50,678 nt of DNA, taken from positions 2,085,843-2,136,520 of the forward strand of contig CP091135.1 in NCBI GenBank assembly GCA_021582655.1, read 5' to 3'. How positions within the stretch are numbered: position 1 is the first letter of the stretch; each line of letters begins with the position of its first letter. Origin of the DNA: Nitrosomonas sp. (GTDB lineage Bacteria; Pseudomonadota; Gammaproteobacteria; Burkholderiales; Nitrosomonadaceae). The notes under the pieces are model-generated. The model was not told the origin of the DNA. It saw nothing but the letters and a program-made list of their open reading frames with translations, and did not search any database. This document shows positions 1 through 10,190 of the stretch, one piece after another. Made by a program: the position numbers and the translations under genes.

Positions 1-354
1 GGTCTGGGGGAAGACGGTCATATCGCTTCCCTGTTCCCCGGCATGAATCCGGCACAATTCCCGGCACACCACTGTATTGCAGTAGCTCCGCCGCTTGCGC
101 CGTCGCTGCGGATCAGCTTGTCGTTGGCATTGCTGGCGCAAAGCGAGCACCTTGCGTTGGTGGTGACAGGCAAGGCTAAACGACAATTGTTGGACCGGTT
201 GAGCGATACACCCGATCCGCGATTGCCGATCAACTGGTTATTGCAGCGCAGCCAAGCGACCGTTACGGTTTTTGAAACAGACGCCGCGTCATCGGTGATA
301 TCCTCCTTTTTCAAAAAAGAGAGCGGGCGATGTAACGACAAGGAAAAAGGCTGA
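1..354 (+). CDS. pgl: 6-phosphogluconolactonase, C-terminal part
   Basis: The window opens inside this gene; frame 1 is open from the first base and encodes GLGEDGHIASLFPG, the signature of 6-phosphogluconolactonase (hydrolysis of 6-phosphogluconolactone in the oxidative pentose phosphate pathway, cytosolic). The rest, including LALVVTGKAKRQ and PINWLLQR near the C-terminus, fits the family, whose end lies about 100-120 residues after this motif. The stop is TGA at 352-354. The N-terminal half lies outside the window. The call rests on motif recognition and is firm; its operon partners cannot be seen. Confidence 0.9.
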   Translation, partial: GLGEDGHIASLFPGMNPAQFPAHHCIAVAPPLAPSLRISLSLALLAQSEHLALVVTGKAKRQLLDRLSDTPDPRLPINWLLQRSQATVTVFETDAASSVISSFFKKESGRCNDKEKG

Positions 355-522
355 TTGATGTATGATGCAGAAAAAATGCGGTGCATCGCACTGCTATACC
401 TTCCTTTAAGAAAAAAGGAAGGCGGGGGGATTAAGCAGCATCCGTAAAGTCGCGACAAGGTTGTAAAGATCCATCGCGATTCCCGATTCCGATCATAACC
501 ACTGAATCCTGTACATTGCACA

Positions 523-1068
523 ATGATCAAAAACCGCATTGATACCAACAAAGCCGTACTGCTGCTCGTCACCGCCCTGATGTTGTCCGCTTGCATCATG
601 GCCCCCACCCGGGAAGCATTGTTGAACGAAAAAATGATTTACAGCCGCAGCAGCGGCAAGCATTACCTGACCATCGCCGAATGCCTCAAAGGTGCAGCGG
701 ATTTTCCGCTACCGGAGCGGCACCGCCATACCTCACGAGACATCAATACCTATTTCATTTACCACGAATCCGTGCGGGTGAACGGATACCCGCACTTTCA
801 CGACGAATCCGCAAAAATCTACTACATCACCGAGATTCATGATTCCGGTTCATTCCGGGATGCCGGCAAGCCCATAACCCATGGCAACGGCGACTGGATT
901 ATGACGATCAAAGACACCGGCACGGATCAAGCGACCCGATCGGAAATCGAAATCCGCAGCCACAAAAACCTGCTGCACGATTACCCGGCGAATCCATCCG
1001 TATCGGATTCCGACGCGACATTATCGCAGCGTTTGAATCACGCGGAAAAAGTTGACCGGTGTTTTTGA
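523..1068 (+). CDS. putative lipoprotein of unknown function
   Basis: A 181-residue protein with a lipoprotein signal: two basic residues near the N-terminus, a hydrophobic stretch (AVLLLVTALM) and the lipobox LSAC with Cys at about residue 24, so it is probably lipidated and anchored in a membrane. The mature part is polar, His- and Asp-rich, with no domain that I recognise. It stands alone between pgl and the convergent sulfotransferase gene, 168 bases after pgl, without an obvious ribosome-binding site. Function unknown. Confidence 0.6.
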   Translation: MIKNRIDTNKAVLLLVTALMLSACIMAPTREALLNEKMIYSRSSGKHYLTIAECLKGAADFPLPERHRHTSRDINTYFIYHESVRVNGYPHFHDESAKIYYITEIHDSGSFRDAGKPITHGNGDWIMTIKDTGTDQATRSEIEIRSHKNLLHDYPANPSVSDSDATLSQRLNHAEKVDRCF

Positions 1069-1222
1069 TAAGCGTACAACCTTGATACTCAGCCGCACCA
1101 CGGCGCCGTAATCACTCGACATGTCGAATCTTCGCGTTTCGCGCGCCTTATGTTCCATCTCGTTCATCACTTCCCCGACGCGTATTCCAGTAAGTTTGAA
1201 TCGACTGTAACGAGCGGCTGAT

Positions 1223-2143
1223 TCAGATCACCCCGCCATGCTCCAGCCATTCCCGGCAATCCGGCGTCAGCGCACGCGCGCACGCGGCATCATAGAGTGC
1301 CAGCTCCTCGTCGGAAAGCACTTCGCGCCAGCGGCCGTTGGTGCCTTTGTGCAGGAAAGTTTGCGCACCGCCCTTGAAAAACTGACCGCCACCGGGTGCG
1401 TACAATTCGCCTTGACGTTTCATTTCGGCGAATGAAACGGCTCTGACGATGCCGGGCCATGCCGGTTCGGGTACGTCGATTTCCAGGAAGGCGGCGATGC
1501 GGCGCACTTCGCGCTCGGTATCGGCGAGCATGTCGGTATAGTGGAATAACCGGATATTGGACAGGTAGCGGAAATTCCACCAGGATTGCACATTGGCAAG
1601 GTGCGACCAATACGGCCAACCGTCGGTTTCCCACGCGAACGTGCCGCGGGTGATCCAATCCCGCCAGAAAGTATGAATATCATCCGGCGGCGGTGGCAAT
1701 TCATCCCCCATGCGTCCGGGCAGCATATTCATCAGCATCAACGTTTCCTCTTTCATTCCTTTATAGTGATTCCATAACGACATGAACACATCACGGGGAT
1801 CGCGAGCAATATAGAGGTATTTGACCTTTTCCGAATAAGGCAGACCGTCGAGCGGCAGATGCGTCTTGATAAAACGGCGATGCCGCTGCGCTTTCAAATT
1901 GTTCAACACCAATTCCAGCGGAACAATCCGCATATCCAGCCACGGCGACATTTGCGCGGGTGGCGCCGGAAAATTCCCGTCCGGGAACAACAGATGCGCA
2001 ACTATCGCCTGAGTCCAGGTGGTGCCTGCCTTATACGACGTGGCGATCACGATATCATCGCTCCGGGGCTCGAAATAATCCCAGCGTGTACTGTCAAAGT
2101 GATGGTTCTGATAGATATGGGTACATTGAGGTAGATTTGGCAT
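1223..2143 (-). CDS. sulfotransferase (PAPS-dependent)
   Basis: A 306-residue protein of the cytosolic sulfotransferase family, which moves sulfate from PAPS to a hydroxyl or amino acceptor. Visible motifs are the 5'-phosphosulfate loop TSYKAGTTWTQ near residue 33, the 3'-phosphate-binding segment YIARDPRDVFMSLWNHY near the middle, and KGTNGRWR near the C-terminus (the family's KGxxGxW element). The open frame extends 35 codons further upstream, but the ATG at 2143 (MPNLPQ) places the PAPS loop at the usual distance from the start. The acceptor cannot be told from sequence. It is monocistronic and divergent from the guanidine operon. Confidence 0.85.
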   Translation of the reverse strand: MPNLPQCTHIYQNHHFDSTRWDYFEPRSDDIVIATSYKAGTTWTQAIVAHLLFPDGNFPAPPAQMSPWLDMRIVPLELVLNNLKAQRHRRFIKTHLPLDGLPYSEKVKYLYIARDPRDVFMSLWNHYKGMKEETLMLMNMLPGRMGDELPPPPDDIHTFWRDWITRGTFAWETDGWPYWSHLANVQSWWNFRYLSNIRLFHYTDMLADTEREVRRIAAFLEIDVPEPAWPGIVRAVSFAEMKRQGELYAPGGGQFFKGGAQTFLHKGTNGRWREVLSDEELALYDAACARALTPDCREWLEHGGVI

Positions 2144-2328
2144 GTGGCGCGTGAATTGGTTGTTGAATATCGACAACCTTATATCGACACGCTGCAATTG
2201 GCAAGTGCGACGGCACATTCTTTTGATTGCATTCTTAAAAAAATACAATTAAAATTCCGCCCGTTACCCGCATTTTTAAATGCCGCTGAATCATGGCGCC
2301 GCAGTAATGCCGGCAACGCAACGGGAAA

Positions 2329-2422
2329 CTAGGGTTCCGGTCAATGTAACCGAAGACGTCTGGTCCGAGAGTTTCCGGTCTCGTCATACGAGGCTCCACG
2401 GAGGGATAAAAGCCCGGGAGAT
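2329..2422 (+). promoter_or_regulatory. guanidine-I (ykkC) riboswitch
   Basis: The conserved blocks of the ykkC/guanidine-I aptamer appear in order: CTAGGGTTCCGG (2329-2340), CTGGTCCGAGAG (2360-2371) and CACGGAGGGATAAAAGCCC (2397-2415) followed by GGGAGA. It lies 60 bases upstream of the permease start. Downstream, an inverted repeat around 2421-2450 (ATGTATC/GATACAT) can form the expression platform. Known biology: guanidinium binding turns on export or degradation genes. Inference: this RNA controls the whole permease-carboxylase operon. Confidence 0.93.
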
Positions 2423-2482
2423 CAGTCCATGTATCGCTGATACATGATCTTTCGGTAATATTTCTCGATCAAGGAGACTCTT

Positions 2483-3916
2483 ATGTCTGAAGTATCCAAA
2501 CATACCAGCGAAATAGCCGCATCCGACGTGCACTCGATGCACCCCAGCATGACCATCTGGCACAGTTTTACGCTGGGATTTGCGGTCGTTTCGCCGATCG
2601 TCGGGCTTTATGCCATCATCGGCGTGCAAACGGAAGTAACCGGCGGCGGATGGTTTGCCGCACTGGCAATTTGTTTGTTGATGCAACTGCTGGTGGCTAC
2701 CGTGTACGCGGAACTCGCATCCCAATTTCCAATTGCAGGTGGCGCTTACAAATGGACGCGGCAGTTTTACGGCGCCACCGCCAGTCATTATGCCGGTGTC
2801 ATTTATATCAGTTCCACCATCGCAATGCTGACTACCACCGCGTATGCCGGCGGCATCTGGTTTGCCGGTTTTTTCGGATCATCGGGTGAAAGCGGGGCTG
2901 ACAAGGTGTTGTGGGCGGTGGTTTTTCTGGCACTGTGCACGTTGCTGAATCTGGTGCATGTCAATGTATTCAAGCTGGTGATCAAGCTCGGGGTTTATGC
3001 CGAAGTCGTGGGATCGCTGGGAATCGCGCTGCTGTTATTTTTATTTTTCCGCCAGCATTCCATCCTGGAATTGTTTCAGCACCTGGGCACCGGTACCGCG
3101 CCGAACCAAACGACGGCTTTTCTTGCGGCACTGGCGGTTGCCGGCTGGGCGTTCATCGGCTTCGACGCTTGCTCCACCACGGCGGAAGAAACACACGAAC
3201 CTAAGCGGGCGGTACCGCGGGCGATCTTTTTCTCGTTATGCATGGTCGGTACCGTGGTGATTTTCAATTCGGCATCACTGATTCTGGCTTTTGATCGTGA
3301 AACGCTGATACACAGCAGCGCTACCGCTGACCCGATTACACCGTTGATCGCCCACCATTTCGGCACATGGATCGAGAAACCCTTTCTGGCGATCGTAATG
3401 ATCGCGTTTCTCGCTTGCGGCGCATCCGTAGTCAAGTACGCCTCGCGCATCGTTTTTTCGATGGCGCGCGAAGGCAATATGCCGCCGGTTCTGAGCCATG
3501 TCACTCATGGCAAAACACCGCGCAACGCGGTACTGTTCACCGTCCTGTTGGCCGGATGCGGGTTGATTTTCGGACTCAACGACGATGCCGTGGCAACCAT
3601 CATCGCCTTCGGCACCGGCGGCCTGTACGCCATGTTCGCTTTCACCACCGGCGTTGCCTTATTTGCGCGGTTATCCGGACGCTGGAATCCGGCACTGGGG
3701 CAATTGAAGCTGGGCAAGTGGGGATTGATCATCAACACCCTGGCGTTTAGCTGGGCGGTATTCGAATTGATCAACATCGCCTGGCCACGCCCTTACGCGA
3801 TTTCCCCGAACGCACCGTGGTGGCAGTTATGGGCGACGCCGTTGGTGCTGGGCTGCATTCTCGGTGCAACCACACTCGTTTTGTTATTCAACACGTTCAT
3901 CAGGAGTCGGTCATGA
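2483..3916 (+). CDS. APC-superfamily permease, probable guanidine/urea-compound transporter
   Basis: A 477-residue inner-membrane transporter of the amino acid/polyamine/organocation superfamily, with about 12 hydrophobic segments and the early family signature (FAVVSPIVGLYAIIG and TGGGWF, then QFPIAGGAYKWTRQFYG). A good ribosome-binding site (AAGGAG) precedes the ATG. Its stop overlaps the next start (ATGA). Permeases of this type are often linked to urea/guanidine carboxylase genes, and it is the first gene after the ykkC riboswitch, so import of guanidine or a related nitrogen compound is the most likely role. The substrate is inferred from context only. Confidence 0.85.
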   Translation: MSEVSKHTSEIAASDVHSMHPSMTIWHSFTLGFAVVSPIVGLYAIIGVQTEVTGGGWFAALAICLLMQLLVATVYAELASQFPIAGGAYKWTRQFYGATASHYAGVIYISSTIAMLTTTAYAGGIWFAGFFGSSGESGADKVLWAVVFLALCTLLNLVHVNVFKLVIKLGVYAEVVGSLGIALLLFLFFRQHSILELFQHLGTGTAPNQTTAFLAALAVAGWAFIGFDACSTTAEETHEPKRAVPRAIFFSLCMVGTVVIFNSASLILAFDRETLIHSSATADPITPLIAHHFGTWIEKPFLAIVMIAFLACGASVVKYASRIVFSMAREGNMPPVLSHVTHGKTPRNAVLFTVLLAGCGLIFGLNDDAVATIIAFGTGGLYAMFAFTTGVALFARLSGRWNPALGQLKLGKWGLIINTLAFSWAVFELINIAWPRPYAISPNAPWWQLWATPLVLGCILGATTLVLLFNTFIRSRS

Positions 3917-4635
3917 ATCAACCAACACTCATTTGGAAGCAAACCGTCCCGGGCGGCTGCCACTGGTCGGGTATCATCCGCCGGAATACCACCTTGCGAC
4001 TGACCGACGTCGACGGCGGCGCAAACGCGGCGGCGCTGTTTTATAACCAGGAAGAAAAGCTCGAGCGCTACAACATGGCGGATACGCTGAAATCTCAGCA
4101 CACATTCCGCCTGACTCAAGGACACGCTTGCCACTCCGACATGGGACGGATATTCTGTTGCATCACCGCGGATACCGCTGGTTGGCACGACACTGTGTGC
4201 GGTTTGAGCGACGCCGGATCGATCCGGCAAAAATACGGCGTGGCACGCTATCAGGAACATCGCAATCAAATGTTTCGCAGCGGTCTCGACGGCATATTGA
4301 TCGAACTGGGTAAGTGGGGTCTGGGCATCCGCGATGTGGTATCAAACATCAATTTTTTCAGCAAAGTGACCGCCGACGATTCGGGAGCGCTGAGCTATCA
4401 TGCCAAACACGGCAAAGCCGGCGATTACGTGGAATTAAGCTTCACGATGAACACCTTGGTGGTGTTGTCCGCTGCGCCGCATCCGCTCGATCCGGGACCG
4501 GAATACCGCCCCGGCGCGATCGAACTGGCGCTATTCGATACACCGCCGCAAGCAATCCGGGAATGTCTGCGCATTGCGGAAAACAGCCGCGCTTTGCAGA
4601 ATACGCAACACTTTTATGGCGAGGAGGCGAAATGA
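3913..4635 (+). CDS. urea carboxylase-associated protein 1 / carboxyguanidine deiminase subunit
   Basis: A 240-residue protein of the DUF1989 family, historically 'urea carboxylase-associated protein'. Established work shows that the paired proteins form a heteromeric carboxyguanidine deiminase that converts carboxyguanidine to allophanate and ammonia. Features seen are the block [19 protein letters not shown], conserved Cys and His residues ([27 protein letters not shown]) that probably bind metal, and the SNINFF element shared with its partner. The ATG at 3913 overlaps the permease stop; the stop overlaps the next ATG, which implies translational coupling. Which of the two products is subunit A or B is not decided here. 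Confidence 0.85.
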   Translation: MNQPTLIWKQTVPGGCHWSGIIRRNTTLRLTDVDGGANAAALFYNQEEKLERYNMADTLKSQHTFRLTQGHACHSDMGRIFCCITADTAGWHDTVCGLSDAGSIRQKYGVARYQEHRNQMFRSGLDGILIELGKWGLGIRDVVSNINFFSKVTADDSGALSYHAKHGKAGDYVELSFTMNTLVVLSAAPHPLDPGPEYRPGAIELALFDTPPQAIRECLRIAENSRALQNTQHFYGEEAK

Positions 4636-5300
4636 ATCTATCAAACACCATTACCAGCCAATTGAATCCCGATCAAGCGGTTGCCGACGAAATTTGCGCG
4701 GCCGGAGAACCGTGGGTGAAACTGATCAAGCAAGGGCAAACATTCCGTATCGTCGATCTGGAAGGCAATCAAGCGGTGGATACGTTGTTCTATAGCGCTC
4801 GCGATGCGCAGGAACGCTACAGCGCACCCGATACCATCAATCGCCAGCAGCAACTGTATCTGACGACGGGCAGCAAGCTTTATTCCAACTTCGGCAATAT
4901 CATGCTCACCATCGTTGCCGATACCTGCGGGCGACACGATACATTGGGCGGCGCTTGTGCGGCGGAAAGCAATACGGTGCGCTACGCGCCGGAAAAGCTC
5001 CCGATGCACAGCTGCCGCGACAGTTTTCTGCACGCGTTGGCACACGATCCGCTGTGCCGGCAGCTTGGAATGGGTAAGCGCGATTTGCCGAGCAACATCA
5101 ATTTCTTTATGAACGTTCCAGTAACCCAAGACGGTAACCTGGAATTCGTCGACGGCATTTCCGCACCGGGCAAGTATGTTGAAATGCGCGCGGAAATGGA
5201 TATCGTGGTACTGATCTCCAACTGTCCGCAGCTGAATAACCCGTGCAATGCGTATAACCCGACACCGATTCGCTTGCTGGTATGGAACGATCATGTTTAG
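4632..5300 (+). CDS. urea carboxylase-associated protein 2 / carboxyguanidine deiminase subunit
   Basis: A 222-residue paralogue of the preceding gene, with matching blocks: [47 protein letters not shown] and a C-terminal [11 protein letters not shown] typical of the second subunit. The start ATG at 4632 overlaps the stop of the first subunit and is preceded by GAGGAGG. The two probably assemble into one metal-dependent deiminase acting on the product of the carboxylase encoded next. The 3' end overlaps the carboxylase start by 8 bases. Confidence 0.85.
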   Translation: MNLSNTITSQLNPDQAVADEICAAGEPWVKLIKQGQTFRIVDLEGNQAVDTLFYSARDAQERYSAPDTINRQQQLYLTTGSKLYSNFGNIMLTIVADTCGRHDTLGGACAAESNTVRYAPEKLPMHSCRDSFLHALAHDPLCRQLGMGKRDLPSNINFFMNVPVTQDGNLEFVDGISAPGKYVEMRAEMDIVVLISNCPQLNNPCNAYNPTPIRLLVWNDHV

Positions 5301-8300
5301 CAAAATATTGATCGCCAACCGCGGCGCCATTGCTTGCCGCATCATCCGCACATTGCGGCGCATGCAAATCACCAGCGCCGCCGTGTATACCGAAGCCGAT
5401 GCATTCTCGCGGCATGTCAGCGAAGCCGATGAAGCCTACTGCATCGGCGAGGGCATCGCCGCGGAAAGCTATCTGCGAACGGACAAAATCCTGGCTGTAG
5501 CGAAGCAATGCGGTGCGCAAGCGATTCATCCGGGTTACGGTTTTTTGAGCGAAAACGCCGATTTCGCCGAACAGTGCGCAGCGCAAGGCATTTGCTTTAT
5601 CGGCCCTACACCGCAGCAAATGCGCGCTTTCGGCCTGAAACACACGGCAAGGGCACTGGCATCGGACAACCAGGTGCCGCTACTGCCGGGCACCGGTTTA
5701 CTGGCAAATATGGATGATGCTTGCCAGCAATCCAAACATATCGGTTATCCGGTAATGCTGAAAAGCACCGCCGGCGGCGGCGGTATCGGCATGCGCTTGT
5801 GCTGGAATCAGGAAGAATTGATTGCGGCGTACGAATCGGTTAAGCAGCTCGCGCAAAACAACTTCAAGGACGCCGGATTATACCTGGAAAAATTTGTCGA
5901 CCAGGCGCGGCATATCGAGGTGCAGATTTTCGGCGACGGCAGTGGCCAAGTAGTCGCACTGGGAGAGCGTGATTGCTCAATGCAGCGGCGCAATCAAAAA
6001 GTGGTGGAGGAAACGCCCGCGCCCCATATCACGCCGCAACTACGTCAAACGTTGTGGAACACGGCGGTACGTCTCGGCCGGGCGATTCATTATCAATCCG
6101 CCGGTACGGTGGAATTCATTGTTGACGCCGGGACCGGTGAATTTTATTTTCTGGAGGTCAACACCCGCCTCCAGGTTGAGCATGGCGTCACTGAAGAAAC
6201 CACCGGTATCGATCTGGTGGAATGGATGGTGCGACAAGCCGCCGGCGAAATGCCGCCGCTGGATTCGATCACCATTGCACCTGCAGGCGTGGCGATTCAA
6301 GCCAGAATTTATGCTGAAAATCCGGCGAAGGATTTTCAGCCATGCAGCGGCACGCTGACGGCGGCCGAATTCGCTGCGGATGCACGCGTTGAAACATGGG
6401 TCGAGCGCGGCGGCGAGGTTTCCGCGTTTTACGATCCGATGCTGGCCAAGATCATCGTGCACGCGCCGGATCGAAAATCCGCCATCGCCAAGCTGCGACA
6501 CGCGTTGGATCAAACCTCGCTGCACGGTATCGAAACCAATCTGGATTATCTCAAGCAGATCTTATGCAGCGAACCGTTTGCCGACGGACGGTACACCACC
6601 GGCTTACTCGGCGGGTTTTCGTATCGGGCGCATACCGTCGATGTGCTGAGCCCCGGCGTGCAAACCACCGCACAAGACTACCCCGGACGGCTCGGTTACT
6701 GGCAGATCGGCGTACCGCCATCGGGACCGATGGACACGCTGGCGTTCCGGCTGGCGAACCGGCTGGCGGGCAATACCGAGGATCAAGCCGCGTTGGAAAT
6801 CACGCTGATGGGGCCCACGCTGCGTTTTAACAGCGCTTGCCTGATCGTTGTGACCGGCGCACCGATCGATGCCTATCTGGACAATGCACCGCTATCGCTA
6901 TGGCAAGCGCACGAAGTCAAAGCGGGATCGGTGCTGCGATTGGGAAAAATCGGCGGGCACGGCTGTCGCGCGTATCTGGCGGTGCAAGGCGGGTTTCAGG
7001 TTCCGCACTACCTCGGCAGCCGTGCGACGTTCACGCTCGGACAATTCGGCGGTCATGCCGGTCGGGCGTTACGGGCGGGCGACGTGCTGCCTGTCGCTGC
7101 GACATACGAACCGGTACATACCGTAATGCCCTCACAATCGCTTCCCCATTACACCGATCATTGGGAGATCGGTGTAATGTACGGCCCGCATGCCGCACCG
7201 GATTTTTTTACCGATGCGGATATGCAGACTTTTTTCAGCACCGAGTGGACCGTGCATCATAACTCCAGCCGCACCGGTGTACGCCTGCTTGGACCGAAAC
7301 CGCAATGGGCGCGCAGCGACGGCGGAGAGGCGGGGCTGCATCCGTCGAATATCCATGACACCGCCTACGCCGTCGGTGCCGTCGATTTCACCGGTGACAT
7401 GCCGATCATTTTGGGACCGGATGGCCCCAGCCTGGGCGGCTTCGTCTGCCCGGTCACCATCGCACACGCCGAATTATGGAAAACCGGGCAACTGAAGCCT
7501 GGCGATCGGATTCGTTTTCGTTTGCTGACGATGGCACAAGCATTGTCGCTCGAGCAGCAACGAAACGAAATGATACGGTCGCTGCAATCGCCCGCTGCGC
7601 CGGCGATCTATGGCGACATCACGGTGCTGCCCGATCCGGTACTGCATCGAATTGCCGCGAGTCCGCAACAGCTGCAAGTGATCTACCGCCAATCCGGCGA
7701 CCGTAATTTGTTGGTTGAATACGGCGCCATGGCACTCGATTTGGATCTGCGCTTTCGCGCACACGCATTGATGGAGTGGCTGCAGCAATCCGATCTGCCC
7801 GGCATCGTCGATCTGACGCCGGGAATCCGCTCGCTGCAAATTCATTTCGACCCGTTGCAGCTTCCGCGAGACACATTGTTGCAAACCCTGATCGCCGCGG
7901 AATCGGTATTACCGGATATCGCCGACATGACGGTAACATCGCGCATCGTGCATTTACCGCTTTCCTGGAACGATGTATCCACCCGACTGGCGATTGAAAA
8001 ATACATGCAATCGGTACGCGGTGATGCGCCGTGGTGCCCGAGCAATATCGAGTTCATCCGCCGTATCAACGGATTGGATAGCATCGATGAGGTACGCCGC
8101 ATCGTGTTCGACGCCAGTTACCTGGTAATGGGGTTGGGCGATGTCTATCTCGGTGCGCCGGTTGCGGTACCGATTGATCCGCGACATCGCCTGGTCACCA
8201 CCAAGTACAATCCGGCACGCACCTGGACGCCGGAAAACGCAGTCGGCATCGGCGGCGCGTATATGTGCATCTATGGCATGGAAGGGCCCGGCGGCTATCA

Positions 8301-8901
8301 ATTCGTCGGACGTACTCTGCCGGTATGGAACCGCTATCGCCAAACCGCCGACTTTACCGACAACAAACCTTGGTTGCTGCGTTTCTTCGATCAGATCCGT
8401 TTCTTTCCGGTCGACGAAAAGGAATTGCCGGCGCTGCGCAAGGATTTTATCCGCGGTACCTACAAACTGGAAATCGAAGATGCGCAATTCGGTCTACAAC
8501 AATATCATCGCTTCCTACAACAGCACCAAGTCGAAATCCAAGCGTTTAAGAATCGCCAGCAAGCGGCTTTCGAAGCCGAGCGCGAGCGCTGGAATGCCAG
8601 CGGTCAGGCCGATTTCGCCGTTGAGGCGGATCTGGATGAAACCGATGCGCAAAGCGAACTGGATTTGCCGGAAGGCAGCTACGCCGTCGCATCTCCTGTC
8701 ACGGGTACCGTGTGGACTATCTTGTCCGGGGAAGGACAATCCGTCCGTACCGGCGACTGTCTGATCGTGATTGAAGCGATGAAAATGGAAATCTCAGTGG
8801 ATGCTCCGGAAAACGGCGTGGTACAACGCGTACTGTGCCGGCAGGGAGAGCATGTGGCCGCCGGGCAATTGCTGCTGATCATTCAGAGTAAACATGCCTG
8901 A
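5293..8901 (+). CDS. biotin-dependent guanidine (urea-type) carboxylase
   Basis: A 1202-residue multidomain enzyme. From the N-terminus: biotin carboxylase (1 to about 445; ATP-grasp glycine loop [25 protein letters not shown]), the KipA-like half of the carboxyltransferase (about 450-760, [20 protein letters not shown]), the KipI-like half (about 785-1000), and a C-terminal biotinyl domain with EAMKME, biotin-accepting Lys at residue 1164. The start [11 protein letters not shown] at 5293 overlaps the previous stop and gives the canonical N-terminus. The architecture is shared by urea carboxylase and guanidine carboxylase; the ykkC riboswitch and the deiminase pair argue for guanidine. No allophanate hydrolase gene is found in the window. 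Confidence 0.9.
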   Translation: MFSKILIANRGAIACRIIRTLRRMQITSAAVYTEADAFSRHVSEADEAYCIGEGIAAESYLRTDKILAVAKQCGAQAIHPGYGFLSENADFAEQCAAQGICFIGPTPQQMRAFGLKHTARALASDNQVPLLPGTGLLANMDDACQQSKHIGYPVMLKSTAGGGGIGMRLCWNQEELIAAYESVKQLAQNNFKDAGLYLEKFVDQARHIEVQIFGDGSGQVVALGERDCSMQRRNQKVVEETPAPHITPQLRQTLWNTAVRLGRAIHYQSAGTVEFIVDAGTGEFYFLEVNTRLQVEHGVTEETTGIDLVEWMVRQAAGEMPPLDSITIAPAGVAIQARIYAENPAKDFQPCSGTLTAAEFAADARVETWVERGGEVSAFYDPMLAKIIVHAPDRKSAIAKLRHALDQTSLHGIETNLDYLKQILCSEPFADGRYTTGLLGGFSYRAHTVDVLSPGVQTTAQDYPGRLGYWQIGVPPSGPMDTLAFRLANRLAGNTEDQAALEITLMGPTLRFNSACLIVVTGAPIDAYLDNAPLSLWQAHEVKAGSVLRLGKIGGHGCRAYLAVQGGFQVPHYLGSRATFTLGQFGGHAGRALRAGDVLPVAATYEPVHTVMPSQSLPHYTDHWEIGVMYGPHAAPDFFTDADMQTFFSTEWTVHHNSSRTGVRLLGPKPQWARSDGGEAGLHPSNIHDTAYAVGAVDFTGDMPIILGPDGPSLGGFVCPVTIAHAELWKTGQLKPGDRIRFRLLTMAQALSLEQQRNEMIRSLQSPAAPAIYGDITVLPDPVLHRIAASPQQLQVIYRQSGDRNLLVEYGAMALDLDLRFRAHALMEWLQQSDLPGIVDLTPGIRSLQIHFDPLQLPRDTLLQTLIAAESVLPDIADMTVTSRIVHLPLSWNDVSTRLAIEKYMQSVRGDAPWCPSNIEFIRRINGLDSIDEVRRIVFDASYLVMGLGDVYLGAPVAVPIDPRHRLVTTKYNPARTWTPENAVGIGGAYMCIYGMEGPGGYQFVGRTLPVWNRYRQTADFTDNKPWLLRFFDQIRFFPVDEKELPALRKDFIRGTYKLEIEDAQFGLQQYHRFLQQHQVEIQAFKNRQQAAFEAERERWNASGQADFAVEADLDETDAQSELDLPEGSYAVASPVTGTVWTILSGEGQSVRTGDCLIVIEAMKMEISVDAPENGVVQRVLCRQGEHVAAGQLLLIIQSKHA

Positions 8902-8934
8902 TGATACCGCCTCGGTTGCGTTACCGGGAATTCA

Positions 8935-9594
8935 ATGAAAAAAGCGTATTGGCTGGACCGATGGGAGCGGCAGGACATCGGTTTTCATCAAGCGGAAGCC
9001 AATACGCATTTATGCGCGTACTGGCAGCGGTTGTGTCTGACACCGGGCGATACCGTGCTGGTGCCGTTGTGCGGTAAAAGCAATGATATGCTATGGCTTG
9101 CGCAGCAAGGCTATCCGGTACTGGGCATTGAGGTAAGTCCGTTGGCGGCGCAAGCATTTTTCGCTGAGAATGGCTTAGTTCCGCAGTGTAAGCGGCAACG
9201 TCGGTTCCTGCGATTGGAAAGCGGCGATGTGCGAATTTTGTGCGGTGACTTCTTCGATCTGCAGATGGACGATGTGGTCAATGTCCGCGCTGTTTACGAT
9301 CGTGCGGCATTGATCGCCCTGCCGCCGGATACGCGAAAACGTTACGCGTGTCATCTCGAACACATACTCCCACCCGATATATCGATGCTATTGATAACAC
9401 TGGAATATCCCGACGGCGAAATAGAGGGTCCGCCGTTTCCGGTCGCTGAGGAAGAAGTGGATATGCTGTACACCGAATATGCACAAATCGAATTGTTACA
9501 CCGTCAAGACGTACTGGAACAAAATCCCAAGTTTAAAGCACGTGGCCTCCGTCAATTGCGAGAGGCTGTTTTCCGACTGAAAGCGCACCGGTGA
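8935..9594 (+). CDS. tpm: thiopurine S-methyltransferase-like protein
   Basis: A 219-residue class I SAM-dependent methyltransferase of the bacterial TPMT family, which also methylates selenium and tellurium compounds in some bacteria. Signature: the N-terminal YWLDRWERQDIGFHQ, the SAM-binding VLVPLCGKSNDMLWLAQQGY and GIEVSPLAAQAFF, and VYDRAALIALPP. Length and start are typical. It lies 33 bases after the carboxylase, on the same strand, so it may be transcribed with the guanidine operon, although no functional link is obvious. Confidence 0.88.
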   Translation: MKKAYWLDRWERQDIGFHQAEANTHLCAYWQRLCLTPGDTVLVPLCGKSNDMLWLAQQGYPVLGIEVSPLAAQAFFAENGLVPQCKRQRRFLRLESGDVRILCGDFFDLQMDDVVNVRAVYDRAALIALPPDTRKRYACHLEHILPPDISMLLITLEYPDGEIEGPPFPVAEEEVDMLYTEYAQIELLHRQDVLEQNPKFKARGLRQLREAVFRLKAHR

Positions 9595-10000
9595 TGCACA
9601 AAAACGCACTTCACCGCGCACGCTTTACCGATAAGCTCTACTGAATTCCAACCAACCGATTTCAAGCCGGGCGGCGCATTGATCACGCGCCAATATCCAA
9701 AACTGACTGTATGCCCGTTTTGGCGGATACCCGCAAACACCGCCAGGAAATGTCATTCCACCGGAAAAAGCTTTTCAGTGTGAGAAAAGTCACAGTCAAA
9801 ATCCGAAAATAAGACTATATTCCCTCACTGTTTTCATCTTCATAGTGACTCAGCAAGTATTAAACTTTAAATCAACAATCCCAATCATTTCGATGACTCG
9901 AATAACGAGGTCAGCATGTAAAAAGTAGTGATGCTTGCAGAGGAAGATGTTTTGCAGCTGACTGAACGATTGTGATTGATGATTTATGACGAGGCCCTTT
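9595..10000 (+). other. long gene-free stretch; possible small RNA or decayed small gene
   Basis: No convincing gene lies here. Around 9780-9835 an AT-rich segment contains a -10-like TATATT. Between about 9918 and 9998 one frame reads short coding-like pieces (VVMLAEEDVLQLTERL, then LMIYDEAL) separated by stop codons, which could be a decayed small protein gene. The stretch ends in a strong Rho-independent terminator at 10001-10032, so some transcript probably ends there: a small RNA or the tail of the tpm mRNA. Confidence 0.3.
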
Positions 10001-10032
10001 AATCCCTATTGCAAACAATAGGGATTTTTTTT
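10001..10032 (+). terminator. Rho-independent terminator
   Basis: Perfect 11-bp stem AATCCCTATTG / CAATAGGGATT around the loop CAAA, followed by a run of T. Only the plus strand has the T run, so it stops rightward transcription, about 400 bases after tpm. Confidence 0.88.
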
Positions 10033-10050
10033 GATACGTCCTAACCGGCC

Positions 10051-10190
10051 AGAAAAGCGCCGGTTAATTGACTGCATTGCGAGTCACTTCGTTGCGGGAG
10101 AGTCGCACGTTACCTATCTTACTGATACATGCTATTTTTTCGTACGGCTTTGCACTACTCCATCGGCCGAATCAATGCGTGTTTCCTTAA
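10051..10190 (+). repeat. MITE-like repeat, copy 1 (degenerate)
   Basis: The right end carries GTTTCCTTAA, the inverted terminal repeat of the family seen best at 24300-24450; the left end is eroded (CGGTTAATTGACTGCA). The core CCTATCTTACTGATA matches the core of the other copies. The TTA at 10187-10189 inside the terminal repeat is the complement of the rlpA stop codon. Confidence 0.65.

Noticed and set aside
5293-8901. Plain urea carboxylase
   Set aside because: The upstream guanidine riboswitch and the paired deiminase genes fit guanidine better; sequence alone does not exclude urea.
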